DNA from: Lachnospiraceae bacterium
GTDB taxonomy: Bacteria; Bacillota; Clostridia; Lachnospirales; Lachnospiraceae
Assembly (NCBI GenBank): GCA_021770785.1
Contig: JAETQH010000010.1
Location: forward strand, 1 to 64,000
DNA length: 64,000 nt
Direction: 5' to 3'
Shown: one piece after another, positions 37,676-46,606 of the stretch
Layout: every line of letters starts with the position of its first letter
Numbering within the stretch: position 1 is the first letter of the stretch
Notes under the pieces: generated by a model
Told to the model about the DNA's origin: nothing
Databases searched by the model: none
Seen by the model: the letters and a program-made list of their open reading frames with translations, nothing else
Program-made: the position numbers and the translations under genes

Positions 37676-39760
37676 ATGATTGAGAGCAGCAAAGTAAACA
37701 AAATTTTATACGGCGGAGATTACAACCCCGAACAGTGGCCGGAGGAAATCTGGGAAGAAGATATGCGTCTGTTCAAACTGGCACACGTGGATGTGGTAAC
37801 ATTAAACGTGTTCAGCTGGGCGGCACTGCAGCCGGACGAGAGCACCTACGACTTTTCCAAACTGGATAAGATTATGGAATGCGTGCAAAAAAACGGGCTG
37901 AAAGTGTGTTTAGCGACCTCCACGGCGGCGCATCCGGCATGGATGGCGAGAAAATACCCGGATATTCTGCGGACGGAGTATAACGGCATGAAAAGGAAGT
38001 TCGGCAGCCGCCATAATTCCTGTCCCAACAGCCCTACTTACCGGAAATATTCGGTAGCGCTGGCGGAGAAGTTGGCGGAGCGTTATAAGGACTATGATAA
38101 TATTGTGGCATGGCATATTTCCAATGAGTACGGCGGGGAGTGCTATTGCGAGAACTGTGAGAAGGCATTCCGGGTTTGGCTTCAGAAGAAATATAAAACC
38201 ATAGAGGAATTAAACCGTGTCTGGAATACCAGCTTCTGGGGACACACCATGTACGACTGGGATGACGTGGTGCTGCCGGATTTACGGACGGAGGAATTTT
38301 CCTGGGACGGCAGACCGAGGACCAATTTTCAGGGTATTTCTTTAGATTACCGGAGATTTAATTCCGACAGTATGTTAGAGTGCTTCAAGTTAGAGCGGGA
38401 CGTGGTGAAAAAATATACCCCGGAGATTCCGGTGACTACCAATCTGATGGGCTGTTACCAGCCGTTAGATTACCGGAAATGGGCGAAGGAGATGGATTTC
38501 GTTTCCTGGGACAGCTATCCGGCATTCGGTGCGGAGTATGGGCATAATGCCATGTGTCATGATGTGATGCGAGGATTAAAGCAGGGAATGCCCTATGCGC
38601 TGATGGAGCAGACCCCAAGCGTCAGCAACTGGCATAAATACTGTGCCCTAAAGCGTCCGGGGGTAATGCGTCTGCTGAGCTATCAGGCGTTAGCGCACGG
38701 TGCGGATACGGTGATGTTTTTTCAGATGAGAAGAAGTATCGGAGCATGTGAGAAGTACCATGGCGCCCTGATTGACCATGTGGGGACGGAGAATACCAGA
38801 GTTTTCCGGGAAATGACGGCTTTGGGGAAAGAGTTAGAGCAGTTGGGGGATAAGACTTTAGGCGCCAGAAGCAGGGCGAAGGCAGCCATTGTCTTTGACT
38901 GGGATAACTGGTGGGCAAGCAGTCTGTCCGCGGGGCCCAGCGAGGCAATCAATTATTACGATGAAGTATTTACGTATTACTGCAGTTTACTGCAAATGCA
39001 CATTCCGGTGGATATCATTGGAGTGACGGACGATATTTCCGGTTATCAGCTGGTGGCGGCACCGCTTTTGTATATGTGCAAGGACGGTTTTGATGAGAAA
39101 ATCCGTAAGTTTGTAAAAGAGGGTGGTACCTTCCTTACCACCTATTTCAGCGGGTATGTGGAGGATCACGATTTAGTCATTACCGGAGGTTATCCGGGCA
39201 GGCTGCGGGATATCCTGGGTATCTGGGTGGAGGAATCCGATGCCGTTCCAGTGGAGGATATCGGCATCCGCCATACCTTTACCTACAAGGGGAAAACTTA
39301 CCCTGCGGAAATCCTCTGCGATTTGCTGCACTTAGAGGGAGCGGAAAGTCTGGGGGCTTACGATAACGATTTCTATGCAGGAATGCCTGCGGTGACGAAA
39401 AACCGGTTTGGAAAAGGTTGTGCCTATTATGTGGCAACTCATTCGGATGCTGCCTTTTACCGGGAGCTTCTTACAGAGATTGCGGCAGAATGTGGTTTGG
39501 AGAGCCTTGCGGTGACGGAAAACCATGGTGCGGAAGCTTGTGACGCAGAAAACGGTGCCGGGCAACTGCTGACCATGGTGGAAACCACTTTGCGGGAAAA
39601 CGAAGAAGGGCGTTTCCTGTTTCTGTTAAATCACGGGGAAAAGGAAGAAAAGGTTATGTTAAAAGAAGGCGGGAGTGACCTTTTATCCGGGAAACATTAT
39701 GAGGGCGGCGCAGGGCTTGTTCTGGAAGCTAAGGGAGTGGCTCTGTTGCAGTTAGGTTAG
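37676..39760 (+). CDS. GH42 beta-galactosidase
   Basis: A 694-aa intracellular beta-galactosidase (no signal peptide), GH42 family, expected trimer. Acid/base E151 is in WHISNEYGG, the nucleophile is likely E311 in YALMEQTPS. The zinc-site cysteines are partly visible as CYCENC. The C-terminal region has the trimerisation domain and a small beta domain. AAAGGAG (37663-37669) is 6 nt before ATG 37676. It would remove terminal galactose from imported oligosaccharides. It heads the glycosidase segment after a long repeat-rich gap. Confidence 0.92.
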   Translation: MIESSKVNKILYGGDYNPEQWPEEIWEEDMRLFKLAHVDVVTLNVFSWAALQPDESTYDFSKLDKIMECVQKNGLKVCLATSTAAHPAWMARKYPDILRTEYNGMKRKFGSRHNSCPNSPTYRKYSVALAEKLAERYKDYDNIVAWHISNEYGGECYCENCEKAFRVWLQKKYKTIEELNRVWNTSFWGHTMYDWDDVVLPDLRTEEFSWDGRPRTNFQGISLDYRRFNSDSMLECFKLERDVVKKYTPEIPVTTNLMGCYQPLDYRKWAKEMDFVSWDSYPAFGAEYGHNAMCHDVMRGLKQGMPYALMEQTPSVSNWHKYCALKRPGVMRLLSYQALAHGADTVMFFQMRRSIGACEKYHGALIDHVGTENTRVFREMTALGKELEQLGDKTLGARSRAKAAIVFDWDNWWASSLSAGPSEAINYYDEVFTYYCSLLQMHIPVDIIGVTDDISGYQLVAAPLLYMCKDGFDEKIRKFVKEGGTFLTTYFSGYVEDHDLVITGGYPGRLRDILGIWVEESDAVPVEDIGIRHTFTYKGKTYPAEILCDLLHLEGAESLGAYDNDFYAGMPAVTKNRFGKGCAYYVATHSDAAFYRELLTEIAAECGLESLAVTENHGAEACDAENGAGQLLTMVETTLRENEEGRFLFLLNHGEKEEKVMLKEGGSDLLSGKHYEGGAGLVLEAKGVALLQLG

Positions 39761-39780
39761 AAAAGTGAAAGGTGAGAATT

Positions 39781-41262
39781 GTGAATCCAAACAGCGAGAA
39801 GGAAATTTTACAAAAAGTGGAGGAAATCATTGCAGAGGGTCCCTATCGGCCGGACTGGGACTCTCTGGCGGAAATGGAGCTGCCCCGCTGGTTTTCCAAA
39901 GAGAAGCTTGGCATTTTCATTCATTGGGGGCTTTACAGTGTCCCGGCAAACTCCAATGAGTGGTATGCCAGAAATATGTACATTAAAGGAATGCCGGCGT
40001 ATGAGTATCATGTAAAAACCTACGGCGCACAGAAGGATTTCGGCTACAAGGATTTTATCCCCTTATTTCAGGCAGAGCATTTCCAACCTGCCCAGTGGAT
40101 GAAATTGTTTTCGGAGGCAGGGGCAGGCTACGTCTTTCCGGTGGCGGAGCACCATGATGGTTTTCAGATGTATAAAAGTGAACTGTCGGACTGGAATGCG
40201 GCGGTCATGGGGCCGAAACGTGATATTTTAGGGGAATTAAAGGCAGAGGCGGAAAAACAGGGAATCCGCTTCTGTACCTCCTCTCACCGGGCGGAGCATT
40301 GGTTTTTCATGAGCCATGGGAAAGAATTTGACAGTGATATCAAAGAACCGCTGAAAAAGGGAGATTTCTACTGGCCCGCAATGCCGGAGCCTGAACCGGA
40401 AAATCTGTATTCAGAACCATACCCCGGCGAGGAATTCTTACGGGACTGGCTGGCGAGAACTGCGGAAATCATTTTAAATTACCGACCGAAGCTTCTTTAT
40501 TTTGACTGGTGGATACAGCATGAGGCTTTTAAGCCCTACTTGAAAAAACTGGCGGCATTTTATTATAACTGCGGGGAAAAATGGGGTGAGCCCGTTGCCA
40601 TTTGCTACAAGCATGACGCCATGATGTTTGGCAGTGGAATTGTGGAGGTGGAGCGGGGAGGCTTTGCAGAACCGAAACCCTATGCCTGGCAGACGGATAC
40701 CGCCGTCGCAAGAAATTCTTGGTGCTATACCGACAGCCTGGATTATAAAAGCAGTAATGAAATTATCTGCACGCTGATAGATGTGGTCAGCAAAAACGGC
40801 AACCTGTTGTTGAACATTGGTCCGAAAGCGGACGGTACCATTCCGGAAGGAGACAAAAAAATACTGAAGGATTTAGCTGCGTGGATGAAAGTAAACGGCG
40901 AGGCAATCAAAGGCGCAAAGGTATGGCGAAAATCCGCAGAAGGTCCTACCCGGGCAAAAGAGGGGCAGTTTTCCGATCAGACCGAGCAGATTTACACCAG
41001 CGAGGACTACCGGTTTACGGCAAACCACGGAAATATCTATGCCATCGCCTTATCCTGTCCCAGAGACGGAGTATTTCATGTGAAATCCTTAGCGGAAAGC
41101 AAGAATCAGAATGTGCCGGAATTTCATGGTATCGTTAAAAATGTACAAATTCTGGGCTATGAAGGAAATTTCCGATGGCATACCGACGGAGAGGGGCTGC
41201 ATGTAGTGACAGACGGTATGGAAGCGGATTTTCCGGTAGTTTTGAAAGTTGAAGTGGAGTAA
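39781..41262 (+). CDS. GH29 alpha-L-fucosidase
   Basis: A 493-aa intracellular alpha-L-fucosidase. The family start region FSKEKLGIFIHWGLYSVPA is clear, followed by PVAEHHDGFQMYKSELSDWN and the nucleophile aspartate in LLYFDWWIQHE. The C-terminal part includes NLLLNIGPKADGTIP. The likely start is GTG 39781, 7-8 nt after AAAGG, 20 bp after the GH42 stop; GTG 39772 overlaps that site. It would remove fucose caps so that the beta-galactosidase next door can act. Confidence 0.92.
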   Translation: MNPNSEKEILQKVEEIIAEGPYRPDWDSLAEMELPRWFSKEKLGIFIHWGLYSVPANSNEWYARNMYIKGMPAYEYHVKTYGAQKDFGYKDFIPLFQAEHFQPAQWMKLFSEAGAGYVFPVAEHHDGFQMYKSELSDWNAAVMGPKRDILGELKAEAEKQGIRFCTSSHRAEHWFFMSHGKEFDSDIKEPLKKGDFYWPAMPEPEPENLYSEPYPGEEFLRDWLARTAEIILNYRPKLLYFDWWIQHEAFKPYLKKLAAFYYNCGEKWGEPVAICYKHDAMMFGSGIVEVERGGFAEPKPYAWQTDTAVARNSWCYTDSLDYKSSNEIICTLIDVVSKNGNLLLNIGPKADGTIPEGDKKILKDLAAWMKVNGEAIKGAKVWRKSAEGPTRAKEGQFSDQTEQIYTSEDYRFTANHGNIYAIALSCPRDGVFHVKSLAESKNQNVPEFHGIVKNVQILGYEGNFRWHTDGEGLHVVTDGMEADFPVVLKVEVE

Positions 41263-41344
41263 AAGACGGGGGAAAAGGTTTAAGAAAAGAGTCCGGCAGA
41301 GATTCGCAATTTGCGTATTTTGTTGGTGTTTATGACGCAGAACC

Positions 41345-41372
41345 TTGACAAAAACCAAAATAATGATATACA
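41345..41372 (+). promoter_or_regulatory. Promoter for the Rpn-family nuclease gene
   Basis: TTGACA (41345-41350), 16 bp, TATACA (41367-41372), about 92 bp before the start codon. Confidence 0.5.
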
Positions 41373-41463
41373 GTGTTTGTAGATATCTGATAATACACAG
41401 TAGTATGAGCAAGATTTTATCTGTTTATGCGTATATTTTCTTTCTGGGGAAAATGGGGGATTA

Positions 41464-42414
41464 ATGGGCGAAAAAGATACAAAAGCAAAAGAATACTTGT
41501 CTGACAATAGCCGTTTTGCAGATTTATGCAATTATGTCCTGTTTCAGGGAGAGCAGATTATTAAGGCAGAGACACTTATCGAGAAAGATTCCACAGAAGT
41601 ATTATCCATATTAGTTGACGGCAGGGAAGAACAGTTCCAGAAATGGCGGGATTTAATAAAGGGAACTGTTATTAAAAGAAACAAAGATATGGTATTTGTA
41701 CTTATTGGCATCGAAAATCAATCAGATATCCACTATGCAATGCCCGTTAAAAACATGATATACGACGCATTAAATTATGGGTCGCAGGTAAAGGAAACTG
41801 CCAGGAGACACAGGAAAAATCATGATAAACTTACTCCGGCAGAGTTCTTATCCGGTTTCAGAAAAGATGATAAACTTACGCCGGTTATAACGATTACGTT
41901 ATACTGGGGAGCCGATAAATGGGACGGACCAAGAACGATGCATGATATGTTGGAACATTCGGATGAAGCATTGATAAAATTTATTCCTGATTATCATATT
42001 AATCTTGTGGTTCCGGAAGAAATTGATGATTTTAAGAAGTTTCGGACCACACTTGGAGAAGTATTAGAGACAATAAAAGTATCTAATGATAAAGAGCAGA
42101 TGCGGCAGTTAATATTCTCAAACCCAGCGTTTCAAAAGATGGATAATGAATCCGTTGCAGCAATAAATACTTTTCTTGGAACAAATATTCCACTCAATAA
42201 AAATGAGGAGGTGACGGACATGTGCAAAGCATGGGATGACCTGATGAATGAAGGAATTGAAAAAGGAATCGAAAAAGGAATTGAAAAAGGACGTATCAAT
42301 ATTATCGCTGATTTTTTGCTGAGTGGAGGAACAGAAGAGCAGGCAAAAGAAATGCTGAAAGCCTCTGAACATGAAGTCAGCAGCGCCAAAGAACTGCTGA
42401 CTGTAAAAATATAG
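41464..42414 (+). CDS. Rpn-family recombination-promoting nuclease (YhgA-like, PD-(D/E)XK)
   Basis: A 316-aa protein of the Rpn/PDDEXK transposase-like family, which in E. coli cuts DNA and promotes RecA-independent recombination. The N-terminal nuclease core contains VFVLIGIENQSDIHYAMPV, with the E-x-Q variant of the active site. The C-terminus has three tandem copies of IEKG (EGIEKGIEKGIEKGRIN), a repeat type known to vary in length in this family. It interrupts the glycosidase locus between GH29 and yesN and has its own promoter, so it is probably an independent insertion. Confidence 0.85.
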   Translation: MGEKDTKAKEYLSDNSRFADLCNYVLFQGEQIIKAETLIEKDSTEVLSILVDGREEQFQKWRDLIKGTVIKRNKDMVFVLIGIENQSDIHYAMPVKNMIYDALNYGSQVKETARRHRKNHDKLTPAEFLSGFRKDDKLTPVITITLYWGADKWDGPRTMHDMLEHSDEALIKFIPDYHINLVVPEEIDDFKKFRTTLGEVLETIKVSNDKEQMRQLIFSNPAFQKMDNESVAAINTFLGTNIPLNKNEEVTDMCKAWDDLMNEGIEKGIEKGIEKGRINIIADFLLSGGTEEQAKEMLKASEHEVSSAKELLTVKI

Positions 42415-42448
42415 AAACAGAGCAGAACATCAGCCAAAGAACAGTTTG

Positions 42449-42490
42449 GAAGGTCCGCAGAAAGATGTCAGACCTTCTAGGCGTTTTTTG
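42449..42490. terminator. Terminator between convergent Rpn and yesN-like genes
   Basis: GAAGGTC (42449-42455) pairs with GACCTTC (42471-42477); a T-run begins at 42484. Confidence 0.6.
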
Positions 42491-42498
42491 ATAAAAAT

Positions 42499-44052
42499 TT
42501 ACCCTTTTCTATTCTCTTTTCGGAACTCCGCTGGACTTTTTCCCACATACTTTTTAAACTTAATATGGAAATAATCCACATTCCGGTATCCGACTTTTTC
42601 CGCAATGCTGTAAACCTTCATATCCGAAGAAATCAGCAGTTCTTTCGAGTGCTCAATCCGCACATGGTCCACATAGGAGTTGAAATTCTCTCCCATCTTT
42701 TTCGAAAAAAATTTTCCAAGATAAGAACTGTTATATCCGAACAGCGGCGCAATATTTTCCAGCGTAATATTGCCGGAATAATTATGGTTAATATAATGCA
42801 GAATATCATCCAGCACGCTTTCCCTCGAGGAATTTCCGATAGAAGTGATGACAACCTCAAAAAGCTCTGTCAGATAAAGCACAATTTCATACAGATAATA
42901 CCGTTCTTTGATGGATTTAATAACCTCCGCATTGCTCGGAAACGGAATATTTGCGTTATTGTACAGGTGGTTGATTCGTTCTTTAATCTGTAAAAATAAA
43001 TCCGTGAGAAACAGACGAATCGATTCAATGGAATCCGCCGCATTGTAAAGCTCAGACTCTAACTGTTTTAGGGTTTCCGCTAACATGTTACGGTTGAATG
43101 CCTGTAAATATCCGAACAATTTTTCCGTGTAGCTGTTCTTTAAATCATCATTTAAGATGTAAGATAACTTTTCCGGATCCGGTAACTCCTCCCAGCCGAT
43201 GGTGTGCTGTTCCTGCTCACAGAAAAAGCGGCGTTCAAGGAGCAGAGAAGCCTGGCGGTAGGAAATTTTTACATCGGAAAGGGAGGAAACACATTTTCCA
43301 TAGGTCAGAAAGAGCGTGTCAAGGGGCGAATCCTTCTGGGGTCGGTTTTCCTGGTGGTAGCGGTTCAAAAAATCATTGAATTTCTGAATAGCAAATTTAC
43401 CCTTTAGCAGTACAATTTCCCTGCCGTTGTCGTTGATGCTATCGTAGGAGTGGTTATTCTGATTCGTCACCCGCAGCAAATCGGAAAAAAGGTAAGCAGC
43501 ATCGGAATGGCTGTGGCTGTATTTTTCATAGATAATTACCTGATAGGTGTCGGCGGTTAGCTGAAGTTCCTTAGGGGAAAAACGGGAAAAGTCAGCCCTG
43601 CCCAGAAAAATATCACGGATAATCGTCTCTCTGGCACGCTGGCGGAAAATCTTCCGGGAGCTTTCCGAAACAAATTCGGCATCTAACTGGGATTTGACGG
43701 AAATGAGAATTTCCTGCAGTTCATCCTCGTCAATGGGCTTGGTTAGATAGTACTGTACCCCGTAACGGATGGCCTCCTGGGCATATTTAAAATCAGAATA
43801 ACCGCTGAGGATAATGATTTTCCCTTTAAATCCCTGGGTTCTTGCTTCCCGGATAACGTCTAAGCCGGACATTCCCGGCATACGGATGTCAAGAAGTACC
43901 ACATCCGGCTGTTTTGACAGGATTTCCTGATAAGCAGCATCTCCGCCTGAGGCTTCACCTGTAATGGAAAAGCCCAATGCTTCATAGTCTAAAAGACATT
44001 TAATCCCCTCCCGGATGATTGCTTCATCATCCGCAATAAATAATTGATACAT
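42499..44052 (-). CDS. YesN-type response regulator with AraC DNA-binding domain
   Basis: A 517-aa two-component regulator. The receiver domain starts MYQLFIADDEAIIREGIK, with the phospho-acceptor in VVLLDIRMPGMSG and the switch lysine in YLTKPID. A ~280-residue linker leads to two AraC helix-turn-helix motifs at the C-terminus (IAPLFGYNSSYLGKFFSKK and IAEKVGYRNVDYFHIKFKK). The start at 44052 is supported by CAGGAGCGG upstream on the minus strand; the frame is open further up but non-homologous. It is divergent from the GH31-GH3 pair and probably activates it and the importer in response to the YesM kinase. Confidence 0.9.
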   Translation of the reverse strand: MYQLFIADDEAIIREGIKCLLDYEALGFSITGEASGGDAAYQEILSKQPDVVLLDIRMPGMSGLDVIREARTQGFKGKIIILSGYSDFKYAQEAIRYGVQYYLTKPIDEDELQEILISVKSQLDAEFVSESSRKIFRQRARETIIRDIFLGRADFSRFSPKELQLTADTYQVIIYEKYSHSHSDAAYLFSDLLRVTNQNNHSYDSINDNGREIVLLKGKFAIQKFNDFLNRYHQENRPQKDSPLDTLFLTYGKCVSSLSDVKISYRQASLLLERRFFCEQEQHTIGWEELPDPEKLSYILNDDLKNSYTEKLFGYLQAFNRNMLAETLKQLESELYNAADSIESIRLFLTDLFLQIKERINHLYNNANIPFPSNAEVIKSIKERYYLYEIVLYLTELFEVVITSIGNSSRESVLDDILHYINHNYSGNITLENIAPLFGYNSSYLGKFFSKKMGENFNSYVDHVRIEHSKELLISSDMKVYSIAEKVGYRNVDYFHIKFKKYVGKSPAEFRKENRKG

Positions 44053-44089
44053 AATAAAAATCCGCTCCTGAAAAGTTCTCTGTTCATAA

Positions 44090-44118
44090 AGTATAAAATT
44101 TTCTGTGATTTTTGTCAA
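44090..44118 (-). promoter_or_regulatory. Promoter of the yesN-like gene
   Basis: On the minus strand TTGACA (44118-44113), 17 bp, TATACT (44095-44090), a near-consensus promoter 38 bp before the start codon. Confidence 0.75.
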
Positions 44119-44227
44119 ATTTGTAGGGTGTTTTATCTGCATTTTCAAGGGTATCTTCTCAAAGAAAAATATTGTATGATGAAGAAAATAAATGATACTA
44201 ATTATTTATGAAAGAAGGAGAGATACT

Positions 44228-46567
44228 ATGAAATTCAGTAACGGATGCTGGCTTCAAAAAGAAAATTATGAATGCTTTTCACCGGCGCAGGTGTATTTTT
44301 CAAGGTTAGAGGCAGATATGGTGACGATTTGCGCACCCACTGGCCGGATAAATCACAGGGGAGACACCTTAGGCGGTATCAATCTTACCATAAAAGTTAC
44401 GGCGCCTTATCCGGAAGTGCTGCGGATACAGACTTACCATCATATGGGAATGCAGGAGAAAACACCGTCCTTTGAAATCGCAGCTCCTAAAACCGGGAAC
44501 TTAAAGGCGGAGGAAACAGAGGAAAAATTAACAATTTCAAGCGGCACGCTGCGTTTAGAGGTAGGGAAAGACAACGGAGCCCTTACCTTCTTCCGTGGAG
44601 AGGAAAAAATTACCGCAAGCGGCTGGAGAGATTTAGCCTACATGAAAACTGACTGGAAAGGCTTTGCCTATGACAAAGGCCCGGAGGACGCCTATATGAG
44701 GGAGCAGCTTTCTTTGTCCGTGGGGGAACTGATTTACGGTCTTGGTGAGCGTTTTTCCGCTTTCGTAAAAAACGGACAGAGTGTGGATATCTGGAACGAG
44801 GACGGCGGTACTTCCACAGAGCAGTCCTATAAAAATATTCCGTTTTATATTTCCAATAAGGGCTACGGCGTATTTGTGAATCACCCGGAAAAAGTTTCCT
44901 TTGAGGTGGCAACCGAGATGGTGACTAAGGTGGAATTTTCCGTTCCGGGGGAGAGTCTGGATTATTTTCTCATCAACGGCCCTACCATGAAAGAGGTGCT
45001 GATGCGTTATACCGACATTACCGGAAAACCGTCGCTGCCGGCGCCTTGGACCTTCGGGCTGTGGCTTTCTACCTCCTTTACTACCAATTATGACGAAGAG
45101 ACGGTCAATAAGTTTGTGGACGGAATGATAGAGCGGAAAATTCCCTTATCCGTATTCCACTTTGACTGCTTCTGGATGAAAGATTTCAACTGGTGTGACT
45201 TCACTTGGGATTCCAGAGTTTTCCCGGACCCGGAGGGCATGTTAAAGCGCCTGAAAGAAAAGGGATTAAAAATCTGCGTCTGGATCAACAGCTATGTGGG
45301 ACAGGAATCGAGTATGTTTGAGGAAGGTGTCAAAGGCGGCTACTTCTTAAAACGCAAAAGCGGCGATGTATGGCAGTGGGATATGTGGCAGCCGGGGCTT
45401 GCCATCGTAGACTTTACCAATCCGGCAGCCTGTGAGTGGTACGGCAAAAAGTTAGAAGCTCTGCTGGATATGGGAGTAGACTGTTTTAAGACTGACTTCG
45501 GTGAGAGAATTCCAACAGATGCCGTATACTTTGACGGTTCTGACCCGGTAAAAATGCACAATTACTACACCTACCTTTACAATAAAACTGTATATGAAGT
45601 TATCAAAAAGAAAAAAGGCGAAAAGGAGGCAATCCTCTTTGCCCGTTCCGCCACCGCAGGCGGTCAGAAATTCCCGGTACACTGGGGCGGCGACTGTTGG
45701 TCTGACTATGAGTCCATGGAAGAGAGTTTGCGGGGAGGTCTGTCCTTAACCAGTTCCGGCTTCGGATTCTGGAGCCATGATATCGGCGGCTTTGAGAGTA
45801 CCTCCACACCGGATGTATACAAGAGATGGTGCGCATTTGGCTTGCTTTCCACTCACTCCAGACTCCACGGCTCCACCTCGTACCGTGTCCCCTGGGTGTA
45901 TGACGAAGAGGCGGTGGATGTGGTCCGTTTCTTCGCTCAGTTAAAAGCCTCCCTGATGCCATACCTGTATCGCAACGCCATTGAGACCTCCCAGACAGGC
46001 ATCCCAATGATGCGCAGCATGGTGTTGGAGTTTACCGGGGACAGAAACTGCGCCTACCTTGCAGACCAGTACATGTTAGGGGATTCCTTACTGGTAGCTC
46101 CCATTTTCCGTGAGGACGGCATTGCTGAATATTACCTGCCGGAAGGCACCTGGACCTCCTTCCTTACCGGGGAAGTCAAAGAAGGCGGGAAATGGTATAC
46201 CGAAAAACACGGTTACTTAAGCATACCTCTCTATGTCAGAGAAAACAGCATTGTGGCGGTGGGCGCTAAAAATGACAATGCCGTATACGATTATGCTGAT
46301 AACGTAACCTTCCGTGCCTATGCAATAGAAGTTGGAAAAACGGTTCAGACCACCGTTTACAACACCGAGAATGAGCCGGAAGCCTCCATTTCCATCACCC
46401 ATGAGGGAAGTGTTTATAAAATTTCGGCAGACAGCCCAAAGAACAGTAAGGTGGAATTAGTAAATGTCGGAACTCCGTCAGAGGTAACCGGAGCGGTTTA
46501 CCGTATGGAAGAAAACAATCTTGTCATAGAACTTTCCGGCAACCAGAGAGTAGAAGTGAAATTTTAA
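44228..46567 (+). CDS. yicI: GH31 alpha-xylosidase, YicI type
   Basis: A 779-aa intracellular retaining alpha-xylosidase that removes xylose from the non-reducing end of xyloglucan oligosaccharides or isoprimeverose. The sequence follows E. coli YicI closely in the catalytic region: HFDCFWMKDFNWCDF, then GVDCFKTDFGERIPTD with nucleophile D423 and HWGGDCWSDYESM with acid/base D489. The 66-residue spacing of these two Asp equals that in YicI. AAGGAG (44215-44220) is 7 nt before ATG 44228. It is the first gene of a pair with GH3 and is divergent from yesN. Confidence 0.93.
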   Translation: MKFSNGCWLQKENYECFSPAQVYFSRLEADMVTICAPTGRINHRGDTLGGINLTIKVTAPYPEVLRIQTYHHMGMQEKTPSFEIAAPKTGNLKAEETEEKLTISSGTLRLEVGKDNGALTFFRGEEKITASGWRDLAYMKTDWKGFAYDKGPEDAYMREQLSLSVGELIYGLGERFSAFVKNGQSVDIWNEDGGTSTEQSYKNIPFYISNKGYGVFVNHPEKVSFEVATEMVTKVEFSVPGESLDYFLINGPTMKEVLMRYTDITGKPSLPAPWTFGLWLSTSFTTNYDEETVNKFVDGMIERKIPLSVFHFDCFWMKDFNWCDFTWDSRVFPDPEGMLKRLKEKGLKICVWINSYVGQESSMFEEGVKGGYFLKRKSGDVWQWDMWQPGLAIVDFTNPAACEWYGKKLEALLDMGVDCFKTDFGERIPTDAVYFDGSDPVKMHNYYTYLYNKTVYEVIKKKKGEKEAILFARSATAGGQKFPVHWGGDCWSDYESMEESLRGGLSLTSSGFGFWSHDIGGFESTSTPDVYKRWCAFGLLSTHSRLHGSTSYRVPWVYDEEAVDVVRFFAQLKASLMPYLYRNAIETSQTGIPMMRSMVLEFTGDRNCAYLADQYMLGDSLLVAPIFREDGIAEYYLPEGTWTSFLTGEVKEGGKWYTEKHGYLSIPLYVRENSIVAVGAKNDNAVYDYADNVTFRAYAIEVGKTVQTTVYNTENEPEASISITHEGSVYKISADSPKNSKVELVNVGTPSEVTGAVYRMEENNLVIELSGNQRVEVKF

Positions 46568-46606
46568 AAAGAAGCAGTAAAATTTTTTAGAAAGGAACGA
46601 ATTTTT

